From the NCBI RefSeq assembly GCF_002813455.1, contig NZ_PHHE01000001.1:4646001-4710000 (forward strand): a stretch of 64,000 nucleotides of DNA, in the 5' to 3' direction. Every line of letters begins with the position of its first letter. Position 1 is the first letter of the stretch. Source of the DNA: Pseudomonas baetica. GTDB lineage: Bacteria > Pseudomonadota > Gammaproteobacteria > Pseudomonadales > Pseudomonadaceae. The notes below the pieces were generated by a model, which worked only from the letters and a program-made list of their open reading frames with translations, did not search any database and had not been told where the DNA came from. This document shows, piece after piece, positions 23,613 through 31,214 of this stretch. Both the position numbers and the translations under genes were made by a program.

Positions 23613-24242
23613 TCAAATCAGGTAACAGGCTTTGTTGTAGGCTTTAATCACAAGCTCATGCATGTCTGTTTTTTGAAAGTGAACTCGCATTTCAGCTAAG
23701 CGGCTGTATGCTTTGATAGAGACGATGTTTTTTGAAGTCTTAACTTCGGCATCAACGAAAGCTGCTAGCGTCTCTCGTAGCGGTTCTGGTGATTCCTGTT
23801 TATAGTCGTATGTTTCGATGGTCTGAATCATCTTCACCAAAGCTTCTACGGCTTTTGATTCATTCCAGCCAATCGCCTTTTGGTAAGACTTCATAGCTAG
23901 TTCAATCGCCTTTCGACTGCCCAACGCCCCAGCCGATTCGCTGAATACCACCAGCTTTAAAACCTCAGTCAGTTCCTTCTTCATGTGTTCAGTGAAAAGG
24001 GCATGGAAGAAGAGGGCGTATGGTTTGAAGTCACCAGCACTGAAAAACCGCTTGTATGACCCGGCGTATTTATCCTGAACAAGCTTATCAGCCAAAGCTT
24101 CTGAGATTGTCCTTGTCACCAGCGGCTTTTTCTTTGAAGAAGCAAAATTGTAGAGTCTTCTGAAATCACTGGAGTGGTTGGAACGCCAAAAAGCACCTTT
24201 CAGGACTTCATTCAGTTGATTCTCTACCGTGTACGCATTCAT
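23613..24242 (-). CDS. Hypothetical helical protein
   Basis: A 209-residue, soluble, basic and mostly helical protein with no signal peptide or recognised motif. It lies 13 bp after the two-segment membrane protein at 24256-24498, so the two are likely one operon. They sit behind the terminator of the bacteriocin-immunity pair, so a direct bacteriocin role is not implied. Function unknown. Confidence 0.55.
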   Translation of the reverse strand: MNAYTVENQLNEVLKGAFWRSNHSSDFRRLYNFASSKKKPLVTRTISEALADKLVQDKYAGSYKRFFSAGDFKPYALFFHALFTEHMKKELTEVLKLVVFSESAGALGSRKAIELAMKSYQKAIGWNESKAVEALVKMIQTIETYDYKQESPEPLRETLAAFVDAEVKTSKNIVSIKAYSRLAEMRVHFQKTDMHELVIKAYNKACYLI

Positions 24243-24255
24243 TCCTTGAAGCTCC

Positions 24256-24498
24256 TTACGGTTTGGTTTTGTTCAACTGGTCGATTTTGTTCTGTTCTTC
24301 AAGCTTTTTACGTTGAAGCCATAGGCCAATGTACGAACTGTCTTTTGCGGTGATAATCACGATAAGAGAAAGGATAGCGGCACCAGCAAAAATGATGACA
24401 ATAGGGAATTCATCATTACGCGGCATACCTTTTTCAATCATCAGATATGCGAGACAACCGAGTGAAGCAATATTGAACAAGATAGACAGAAGCTTCAT
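24256..24498 (-). CDS. Small membrane protein with two hydrophobic segments
   Basis: An 80-residue protein with hydrophobic segments at about 2-21 (KLLSILFNIASLGCLAYLMI) and 31-50 (FPIVIIFAGAAILSLIVIIT), then a Lys/Gln-rich cytoplasmic tail. AAGGAAG precedes ATG 24498. In colicin operons a lysis gene often follows immunity, but this protein lacks a lipobox and lies beyond a terminator, so that role is unlikely. Family not recognised. Confidence 0.6.
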   Translation of the reverse strand: MKLLSILFNIASLGCLAYLMIEKGMPRNDEFPIVIIFAGAAILSLIVIITAKDSSYIGLWLQRKKLEEQNKIDQLNKTKP

Positions 24499-24555
24499 TG
24501 TTATTCTTCCTTGTGAGGTGGCGATTTGCCATTTTACGATTTCGCCAATGCAAAG

Positions 24556-24580
24556 AAAAGCCCCTGTAGTCGGGGCTTTT
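24556..24580 (-). terminator. Strong bidirectional terminator after the immunity gene
   Basis: AAAAGCCCC-TGTAGTC-GGGGCTTTT has a 9-bp stem with T-runs on both strands, 14 bp after the immunity stop. Confidence 0.9.
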
Positions 24581-24593
24581 GGTCAATCTTGAA

Positions 24594-24839
24594 TCATTGT
24601 CTGAAAGGTGATTTTCCGTAGTGTTGCTTGATTGTTTCAACAATTTCTTCCGCTGACTGTGCTGTCTTTGATTCTGGATAGAAAATCAAATCAGAACCTG
24701 CAGGATGACCAACGATATTGTTGAAATGAAAAATTAGCTTGTCTTCGGCTTCTTCATCATCGTCACCCGCTTTGATGGCGTTGATGAGTTCCAGAAATTC
24801 AGCCTCTGAGTAATCTGATATTTTCGCCTTGATTTCCAT
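24594..24839 (-). CDS. Colicin/pyocin DNase immunity protein
   Basis: An 81-residue acidic protein of the colicin E-type/pyocin immunity family. It has KISDYSEAEFLELI near the start (ISDYTEAEF in Im proteins) and the hallmark GHPAGSDLIFYP, matching the HPxGTDLIYYP loop that binds the nuclease. These proteins bind the C-terminal nuclease domain of their own bacteriocin and block it in the producer. Its ATG overlaps the bacteriocin stop (TAATG), as expected for tight coupling. Confidence 0.95.
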   Translation of the reverse strand: MEIKAKISDYSEAEFLELINAIKAGDDDEEAEDKLIFHFNNIVGHPAGSDLIFYPESKTAQSAEEIVETIKQHYGKSPFRQ

Positions 24840-26113
24840 TATTTAACGTCCTTATGAACCTGAATGTGTAGCTTTGGCGTCATGACCGCGAGGTTATCAA
24901 CGTTATACACTTCGCCACCATTCTTGATGTATTCAATGTGGTGAATTTCAAATTTCACCCTTTCGCCTACCTGCTCGGGCCTGATCGCTACGGGTGCCCT
25001 TCCTCTCGCTAGCTTAGCTTGGTTGTCTTCGATGAACTGACTGTTCAATACAGGGTCTTTCGACACTTCTAACCAGAAGGCGGCTCGGAAATCATCGAAT
25101 GATTCAAATGACCTTCCACGCAAGGCATCAGCGATTTGCTCAGGGATCGGGGCACCGGTGCCGGTACTGGCACCTTCAAGCCAAATGCCTGTTATTGGTT
25201 TGCCTCTGCCCGTCACAACCCCAGCGTCATAGCGAACGCTGAGCATCACGTAGATAGGTTGTATGTCAGTGCTTGGAAACCAGATTATCGCGTCTTGATA
25301 CTCGGGCGGATGAGCCGGATTGACAAGGATCTGGTCTGATTTTTCCGTAGGTGGGTAGACCCAAATTGAGGGTAGCGACGGGGCACCTTGAAGGGCCGGA
25401 ATTCCAAGGGTATCGCTTGGATTCGCTGCTGGTGTCCAGATCACCTCAAAGCCGTTGCCTACGTCCGCTACGAACGTTTCACCTCTTGGCGTGGCCTTAA
25501 TGACCTTGACGTTTTCCCAGTCGGTTTTTCCGCCTGTATAAAAGCCATACGCATTGACCGACCCATCAGGCAGTTGCTTTACGTTGACCCTGACCCGCGT
25601 TCGTCCTTTCTCCATGCCTGAGTACTGTTCTGTTGTATAGAAAGCACTGTCAGGCGAAATGCTGGTGTTGGGCATTAGCAGGGCAAGGGTGCCAATAGCC
25701 GCACCTGCGGCAACAACCGGGCTTACCTCGATGAGCTGTAAAGACAAGGTGCCGCCTAAGCGGCTGAGGATGGTGCTTCCGGTCGATGAACTACCCACCA
25801 GTTGAAGTGCGGTAGGCGTCGATTTAATCGCTACGCCTGTGGATAAAACAGCCCATAGCCCGTAGTCGGCCAGTTTCTCTACTGGCACGAATCCCGATGA
25901 ATTCTTATGGTCAGTGATGCCGTCCGGCAGGTTGCAAGACTTCGCAAAGACACACCCTTTCTTCTCCATTACCGGGGGTAAAGGCTTGGGTGCTGGTGGT
26001 TCATCCCATTGGATATTTTCTACGGGTGCTGATGCGGCAACACGGTTGTTCGGTGTTGCTGGTCGTAGAACGTTTGGTGATGGCCCAGCAGTGTTACTCC
26101 AGAAATTGCTCAT
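24839..26113 (-). CDS. S-type pyocin-like bacteriocin with C-terminal HNH nuclease domain
   Basis: ATG 26113 is chosen because AAAGG lies at proper distance; two upstream in-frame starts exist. The 424-residue product has a Pro/Ala-rich N-terminus, then a pyocin-S type domain beginning at KGCVFAKSCNLPDGITDH (about residue 50) and running through TDWENVKV, IWTPAANPSDTLGIPALQ and IWVYPPTE. It ends in a colicin-type HNH nuclease: RGRSFESFDDFRAAFW, then KFEIHHIEYI ... NVDNLAVMTPKLHIQVHK at the C-terminus. It should kill related bacteria by DNA cleavage. It lacks the long receptor-binding region of large S pyocins, so uptake may use the short N-terminus. No LexA box is evident. Confidence 0.88.
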   Translation of the reverse strand: MSNFWSNTAGPSPNVLRPATPNNRVAASAPVENIQWDEPPAPKPLPPVMEKKGCVFAKSCNLPDGITDHKNSSGFVPVEKLADYGLWAVLSTGVAIKSTPTALQLVGSSSTGSTILSRLGGTLSLQLIEVSPVVAAGAAIGTLALLMPNTSISPDSAFYTTEQYSGMEKGRTRVRVNVKQLPDGSVNAYGFYTGGKTDWENVKVIKATPRGETFVADVGNGFEVIWTPAANPSDTLGIPALQGAPSLPSIWVYPPTEKSDQILVNPAHPPEYQDAIIWFPSTDIQPIYVMLSVRYDAGVVTGRGKPITGIWLEGASTGTGAPIPEQIADALRGRSFESFDDFRAAFWLEVSKDPVLNSQFIEDNQAKLARGRAPVAIRPEQVGERVKFEIHHIEYIKNGGEVYNVDNLAVMTPKLHIQVHKDVK

Positions 26114-26229
26114 TCCCATTCCTTTGTTTGACTCGATGGGGTTACATCCCATATCCCCGAGGCGGTAGTAAATAGGACTTTTCTCAAAATCACTATGGTG
26201 GCTTTCCAGTGGCGTCGATGAGCCAAGTG

Positions 26230-26246
26230 GTGCCGTGGCATGGCAC
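26230..26246. promoter_or_regulatory. Dyad GTGCC-N7-GGCAC in the divergent intergenic region
   Basis: The perfect inverted repeat GTGCCGTGGCATGGCAC, with TGCCGTGGCA nested inside, lies 41 bp upstream of the nuclease-like gene and faces the bacteriocin gene on the other side. It could be an operator for either direction. Confidence 0.4.
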
Positions 26247-26286
26247 TATGCGGTTTTTCCAGCGACAGCGACTATAGGGAGTGGGT

Positions 26287-26605
26287 ATGAGTGATGTCTG
26301 GCTGATGGATCGAAGTCGCCTTCTACATGAATCGCTTGAACTGTCTGGATGGGAAAACCCCGAAGAGGTTATTCAGCGTGTGAAGCGTTTAGACCTTGGG
26401 CTACCTGCTGAGGACGAATTCGCTGTGGTCTGTAGCTGGCTCGGCAAGTGTTCGCTTATCCACAAGCTTGATCAGCAACAAATCCCGAAATCCTCCCATG
26501 ACATCTATCAAGTGCCCGATCTGCTGGCCGTGTTCGACACGGGTAACCACCAGTACAAGGTTTTGATTGAAGTAAAAACAAAGGTGGATAAGAACCTTAC
26601 GCTAA
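26287..26605 (+). pseudogene. PD-(D/E)XK nuclease-like gene, 5' part, split by IS5
   Basis: ATG 26287 follows GGGAG by 5 bp; an in-frame GTG at 26281 is less likely. The fragment contains VPDLLAVFD (about residue 75) and VLIEVKTKVDK (about 93), the spacing and residues of a PD-(D/E)XK nuclease core (PD ... ExK). Removing the IS5 element and one CTAA copy restores an open frame to 28481: 999 nt, 332 residues. The next gene, a KAP-type NTPase, overlaps its stop. This makes a nuclease plus NTPase pair of the kind seen in anti-phage defence. The current gene should give only a 111-residue stub. Confidence 0.65.
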
Positions 26606-27797
26606 GGAAACTCTGAAGAAGCCTTCCAAATCTGGTGAAATACCCGCCCGACCCGAACACGACGGTTGAGTCACGATGAAACAGATGTCCTTCGCCGATG
26701 CCGAGTACGCCGGCAAACGTAAGCAGACCCGCCGCGAGCGCTTTCTGATTGAGATGGATCAGGTCGTGCCTTGGAAGGGCTTGATTGCCTTGATCGAACC
26801 ACACTATCCGAAGGGCGACGGCGGTCGTCCGGCTTACCCGCTGATGGCGATGTTGCGGGTTCATCTGATGCAGAACTGGTTCGGCTACAGTGATCCGGCG
26901 ATGGAAGAAGCGCTCTATGAGACCACGATCCTGCGCCAGTTTTCGGGGTTGCACCTGGATCGGATTCCCGATGAGACCACGATCCTCAACTTCCGGCGTC
27001 TGTTGGAAAAACACGAGTTGGCCGGCGGAATTTTGCAGGTCATCAACGGTTATCTAGGCGACCGTGGCCTGATGTTGCGCCAGGGTACGGTGGTCGATGC
27101 AACGATCATTCATGCGCCGAGTTCGACCAAGAATGAAGACGGAAAACGTGATCCCGACATGCATCAGACGAAGAAGGGGAACCAGTATTTCTTCGGGATG
27201 AAAGCGCATATCGGCGTTGATGCCGAGTCGGGTTTGGTGCATAGCGTGGTGGGCACGGCGGCGAATGTCGCGGACGTGACGCAGGTTGCTCAGTTGCTGC
27301 ATGGCGAAGAGTCGTACGTGTCTGGCGATGCCGGTTACACCGGCGTGGACAAGCGTCCCGAGCATCAGAACCGCAAAATGATCTGGTCAATTGCCGCACG
27401 GCCCAGCACGTATAAGAAGCACGGCAAGAAGAGTTTTATTGCTCAGGTGCGTCGCAAAATCGAATACGCCAAGGCCCAGGTACGCGCTAAGGTTGAACAC
27501 CCGTTTCGGGTCATCAAGTGTCAGTTTGGGTATACGAAAGTGCGCTTTCGCGGCTTGATGAAAAACACCGCGCAACAGGTCACGCTATTTGCGCTGTCGA
27601 ACGTGTGGATGATGCGAAAACGGCTGCTGGTTGCGGGAGAGGTACGTCTGTAATGCGCAAAAAGCGCCTTGAAAAGGCGCCGCGCAAGGGTGAAACGATG
27701 AGTGAGTAACAGGAAAGGTCTGTTTTCTGACCCTGCCAGCGTTTTTTTGATTGACCAATGAGGGCATCAAAAAATCGCTGACTACTTCAGACCTTCC
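26606..27797 (+). mobile_element. IS5-family insertion sequence with CTAA target duplication
   Basis: Ends GGAAACTCTGAAGAAG on the left and, inverted, GGAAGGTCTGAAGTAG on the right. They are flanked by CTAA at 26602-26605 and 27798-27801, the 4-bp YTAR-type target of the IS5 group. One transposase gene inside, length 1192 bp. A GCGCCTT/AAGGCGC hairpin lies after the transposase stop. Confidence 0.95.
26676..27653 (+). CDS. IS5-family transposase
   Basis: A 325-residue DDE transposase of the IS5 group: N-terminal domain FADAEYAGKRKQTRRERFL, first catalytic Asp in VVDATIIHAPSS, second in SGDAGYTGVDKR, Glu in VRAKVEHPFRVIK, the usual Y(2)R(3)E(6)K-like region. Full length and intact. It lies in the same direction as the interrupted host gene. 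Confidence 0.95.
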   Translation: MKQMSFADAEYAGKRKQTRRERFLIEMDQVVPWKGLIALIEPHYPKGDGGRPAYPLMAMLRVHLMQNWFGYSDPAMEEALYETTILRQFSGLHLDRIPDETTILNFRRLLEKHELAGGILQVINGYLGDRGLMLRQGTVVDATIIHAPSSTKNEDGKRDPDMHQTKKGNQYFFGMKAHIGVDAESGLVHSVVGTAANVADVTQVAQLLHGEESYVSGDAGYTGVDKRPEHQNRKMIWSIAARPSTYKKHGKKSFIAQVRRKIEYAKAQVRAKVEHPFRVIKCQFGYTKVRFRGLMKNTAQQVTLFALSNVWMMRKRLLVAGEVRL

Positions 27798-28481
27798 CTA
27801 AGGTCTAAAGACCGGGAAAAGCTGCTGAAATACGGCGAATTGCTCGGGATGCCAGTCTTGTTTGCTTGGAAATATCACGGCCTTTGGATGCTGTTTGATA
27901 TTTCTCTTTTTAAGCGATTCAACAAGAATTATCGCGTCGATTTACTATCTGCTCTGTCCAATAGCCTAATGAGCATTCTGGCTGGTGATGTCAGTTATCA
28001 GCTTGGGGATGGCGTTGGTCTGCATCTTAAATTCCGAAAGGATGAAATGCATGAGAGTGATGGTGATACTGAGACATGGAAAACCAGAATTGAAGAAATT
28101 TATCTTCAAGATTTCAATGGCGAGAAGAACACGGATTTTACGGCCCAAACACTTTCAATCTTGAACACCTGTGAGCTTGATGAAAAGACAGATGTGGATG
28201 ATGCGTTGATTCATCAGAGCTTTACCGTTCGATCTGGTGTGGGAAACATGGCTCACAGAGCCATTGAAACCTTGCTAAAGCTTGAATTATCAGATGCTGA
28301 GAATAACGTTCATTGGCGTTCTCTGCTCGTCGATGAAACGCCACTCAAGTCTATTTCTGATTTTCAGAAAGCCTTGGATGTTGCTCTGAAACAGAAAATC
28401 GTCAAATACATTATCATTCAACATCCACAAGAATATCCTGATTTCATCAAGGATGAAGACAGATCCAAGGGGATTAATTAA
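27798..28481 (+). pseudogene. PD-(D/E)XK nuclease-like gene, 3' part
   Basis: Continues the frame of 26287-26605 after IS5 removal. The join reads KNLTLRSKDREKLLKYGELLGMPVLFAWKYHGLW, typical of the alpha/beta element after the ExK strand in this fold. The C-terminal 190 residues show no further motif. Its TAA overlaps the ATG of the KAP gene. An internal ATG at 27849 could give a fragment lacking the catalytic core. Confidence 0.65.
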
Positions 28482-30250
28482 TGTCAGTCAGTAAAGTTAA
28501 ATCAGCCCTTGTCGATTTCGTCAAAGGTGAAAAGGATAGGGCAATTGTCCTGAAAGGTGATTGGGGTACGGGCAAAACCCACCTTTGGCGTCAGGTCGTT
28601 AATCAAAGCCGTGATACCTTCTATAAACGTAATTATTCCTACGTTTCTCTGTTCGGCCTGAACAGCCTGAAAGACTTGAAAAGGTCTATTTACGAGAACA
28701 AGGTTTACCGTGAGCGTGCCCATATCGCTTCTGATGAAAGCTCGTTTGAGGAAAACCTCAAAGACATTTCAGGTCGATTTGCTGGATGGATGCGTAAAGG
28801 CTCATCTTTGTTCAATGATGTATCAGCATTGGGCGTTAAAGGTATTGGGCCTATGGTTGAAAGCCTTCAATTCATTCGTGTTACTGACACGCTTATCTGT
28901 CTAGACGATTTTGAGCGGAAAGGGTCAGGGCTGCATGATAGGGAGGTGCTTGGTTTAATCTCGCTTCTGGTAGAAAGCAAAAACTGCCGCGTTGTAATGC
29001 TGCTCAACGATGGAACGCTAAAATCTGGCGATGATTTTTTCTCGTATCATGAGAAAGTCTTTGATTATGAGGTTACGTTCAATCCTTCGGTAGACGAATC
29101 GGTAAAGCTGGTATTTTCTACTGATAGTAAAATACATGAGATTCTTACAAAGAATGTCAAAAGGCTGGATATCAACAATATCCGATTGCTCAAGAAAATT
29201 GATTATTTTGCTGGTCTTCTTGAAAAGACTTTGAAAGGTGCTACCGAACACATAATTGAACAGGCTCTTCACGTTTTGCCATTAGCGATTTTGTCTAAAT
29301 ATGGCGGTGATGCTGCGAAGGTCGATCTTGATTTTATCCTGAATTACAACGGTGGCTATGTTGAAACTGACCTTCCCGGCGATGAAGTGGATGAAGCCGA
29401 AGCTAAGCTGAAAAAATCCATAGAAGAAAAGAGTCAGTACCTTGAAGACTATGGCTTTACCCATTGCAATGAGTTTGATGTAGCTATCATTGATTTGGTG
29501 AAGAAGGGCTATGTTGATGAAGATTCTTTGAATGACGTTATCAACGCTCTGGAAGCTAAAATTAAGCATGACTCAGAAATCGCCTTACTGCAGGATGCTT
29601 GGAATCTCTATCATGCGTCGTTTCTGAATAATGATGATAAGGTTTTTGAAGCTTTCGATTTGGCGATTGAAAAATCTCTTGTCAATTTTGAAATCAGTGA
29701 CTTGGATAGTGTTGCTTTCGTTTACACTGAATCTGGACGTGCTGAGAAAATTAAGCCAGTCATTGATAAATATTTTGATTCGGTAATCATCAACAAAAAT
29801 ATTCGTGAAAAGCGTGATGTGTTTCGCTGGCCTGACAATGAATACGTTCAGCAAAAGCTTGAAGAATATTTCGATGGTTTGGTTATTGAGAGAAGCCTAG
29901 CTGAGCTTATGGAAAATGCTTTCAAGGTTTCAGGCTTCAACAATACGGATGTCAGAAACAGTGCGGCGAGAAAAACAGAAGATGAATATTATGAATATTT
30001 CAGCACCCTCGATGACTACAATTTCACTAACTACGTCAGAATGTGTCTGAAATGTGGTCAAATCAGTTCACCTGAGCAACACATTCAGAACTCCTACAGC
30101 GAAATCTTCGTTAAGACTTATCGTTGTCTTGTGAAGCTGTCTGAGCTGTCCTTGCTCAACAAATCCAGAATGGGCAAATTCAAGGGATACGAGAAGCTTT
30201 ACGCTCAAGCTGAGGAAGAACTGCGTCTTCAACAAAACCAACCTGAATAG
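28481..30250 (+). CDS. KAP-type P-loop NTPase, partner of the split nuclease-like gene
   Basis: A 589-residue soluble protein. Walker A is KGDWGTGKTHLWRQV (about residues 25-39). Walker B is TLICLDDFERKGSG (about 134-147), with the DD-x-ER arrangement of KAP/STAND-like NTPases. The C-terminal two thirds are helical and acidic with no catalytic motif, a likely sensor or scaffold. KAP NTPases recur in prokaryotic defence loci. Here the gene is coupled (TAATG) to a PD-(D/E)XK-like gene, so the pair may be an NTP-driven nuclease immune system. With IS5 in the first gene, its translation and any promoter supply may be altered. Confidence 0.75.
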   Translation: MSVSKVKSALVDFVKGEKDRAIVLKGDWGTGKTHLWRQVVNQSRDTFYKRNYSYVSLFGLNSLKDLKRSIYENKVYRERAHIASDESSFEENLKDISGRFAGWMRKGSSLFNDVSALGVKGIGPMVESLQFIRVTDTLICLDDFERKGSGLHDREVLGLISLLVESKNCRVVMLLNDGTLKSGDDFFSYHEKVFDYEVTFNPSVDESVKLVFSTDSKIHEILTKNVKRLDINNIRLLKKIDYFAGLLEKTLKGATEHIIEQALHVLPLAILSKYGGDAAKVDLDFILNYNGGYVETDLPGDEVDEAEAKLKKSIEEKSQYLEDYGFTHCNEFDVAIIDLVKKGYVDEDSLNDVINALEAKIKHDSEIALLQDAWNLYHASFLNNDDKVFEAFDLAIEKSLVNFEISDLDSVAFVYTESGRAEKIKPVIDKYFDSVIINKNIREKRDVFRWPDNEYVQQKLEEYFDGLVIERSLAELMENAFKVSGFNNTDVRNSAARKTEDEYYEYFSTLDDYNFTNYVRMCLKCGQISSPEQHIQNSYSEIFVKTYRCLVKLSELSLLNKSRMGKFKGYEKLYAQAEEELRLQQNQPE

Positions 30251-30279
30251 CCCCTTGCTAGGCTAGATTCAGGCTCACT

Positions 30280-30299
30280 GACCCTATCCCCGTAGGGTC
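30280..30299. terminator. Hairpin between convergent genes at the element edge
   Basis: GACCCTA-TCCCCG-TAGGGTC forms a 7-bp stem that overlaps the last codons of the leftward gene at 30284. Its T-rich flank is short. Confidence 0.5.
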
Positions 30300-30604
30300 T
30301 TTGAGATTACCTGTTCAGCTTGGACGTAAGCGGGTGTCTTGCCAACGTCAGCGAAAATCTCTTCACCTTCCTCCACTCTGATCACCTCAGTCCCTTTGAC
30401 GTAGGGCATGGCTGTTTCCGCTTCTTTTATAGCAGAGTGAATCAGACCTTCCGTGATGATGCTTTGATCTAGTCCATAGGCTTCCGCAAACGCCTTGATT
30501 TTCACTAGGTCTTGTTGGCGAATGGTCAGGGTGATTTCAACAAGCTTCGAGGTTTCGTGAGCTTTGTTTTCCCAGTTGCTGAGCATCGTTTTGAAGGTGT
30601 CCAT
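30284..30604 (-). CDS. Paralogue of the chromosomal gene that flanks the element
   Basis: ATG 30604 is chosen for its GGAGA Shine-Dalgarno; longer frames are unlikely. The 106-residue product resembles the 102-residue protein at 30693-31001. Both start with a helix containing WE(N/E)(K/N)A, share the order of elements, and have (M/L)PYVKG(T/S)xV followed by acidic residues and a final A(E/I)xxIxKT-type helix. Function of the family is not established; Pseudomonas annotations call it a pilin-assembly or type 1 pili tip component. Base composition is intermediate between the element and the chromosome. Confidence 0.7.
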   Translation of the reverse strand: MDTFKTMLSNWENKAHETSKLVEITLTIRQQDLVKIKAFAEAYGLDQSIITEGLIHSAIKEAETAMPYVKGTEVIRVEEGEEIFADVGKTPAYVQAEQVISKTLRG

Positions 30605-30692
30605 GGGGTATCTCCGGCGTGGCCACATGTGTCGTAAATCTAGGACTGTCTTTATCACTCATTGTTCTCTGAAATGATCGCGAAGCCATGTT

Positions 30693-31001
30693 CTACGCGG
30701 CTTTCAAGAGATATTGAGTTTTTCCTATTGCGTGTTCGCTTTCTTCGTAAAGGGGATCGCCTTCCTCGTCGGTGGCCACCACGGTCGAACCCTTCACATA
30801 CGGCAGGCTCGCCTCGAACTCTTCAAGTGCGGCGCCGATCAGTTCGCCGAGCAGTTCTTCGGCATGCCGTTTGGGGTACATTTCGGCAATCGCCGCCAGG
30901 CGCGCAGCGGCCTCGACGTCCAGGTGAATCGTGTAGCCAGTGTCGGTCAGGCGACCCTTGGCGTTTTCTTCCCAATGTTGAGCGAGTTCACGGATTTTCA
31001 T
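30693..31001 (-). CDS. Conserved Pseudomonas protein upstream of ppc (pilin-assembly-annotated family)
   Basis: ATG 31001 follows AGGT at 5 bp; the longer frame to 31073 begins in an Arg-rich non-coding stretch. The 102-residue product has no signal peptide. It begins KIRELAQHWEENA and contains SLPYVKGSTVVATDEEGDPLYEE. It is divergent from ppc, as in other pseudomonads. It is the first clearly chromosomal gene, so the element's right edge lies between about 30605 and 30690. Confidence 0.75.
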   Translation of the reverse strand: MKIRELAQHWEENAKGRLTDTGYTIHLDVEAAARLAAIAEMYPKRHAEELLGELIGAALEEFEASLPYVKGSTVVATDEEGDPLYEESEHAIGKTQYLLKAA

Positions 31002-31214
31002 GATGACCTCATTTCGCACCTGCTTGTGGCAGGTCTGGGTGAGTGTCCGGCGACGCCGGCGGCAAGCCTTCATGCGGCTTACTGTTGAGACTAGCTTTCG
31101 GCTACAAGGTTTAAAGTCCCTTCGTCGCCTGCTTGTAAGAAGCGTCGTAGAGCGGCACTCTCTAGGTCATGCACTCGTTTCTAAGCCGCCCGGATGAACG
31201 CTGGAGAACTGCTG

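Noticed and set aside
24256..24498. Lysis gene of the bacteriocin operon
   Set aside because: No lipobox, two membrane segments, and a strong terminator separates it from the immunity gene.
30284..31001. Prophage or integrase-marked attachment site at the element edge
   Set aside because: No phage gene, integrase, tRNA or duplicated att-like core could be found in the visible junction.
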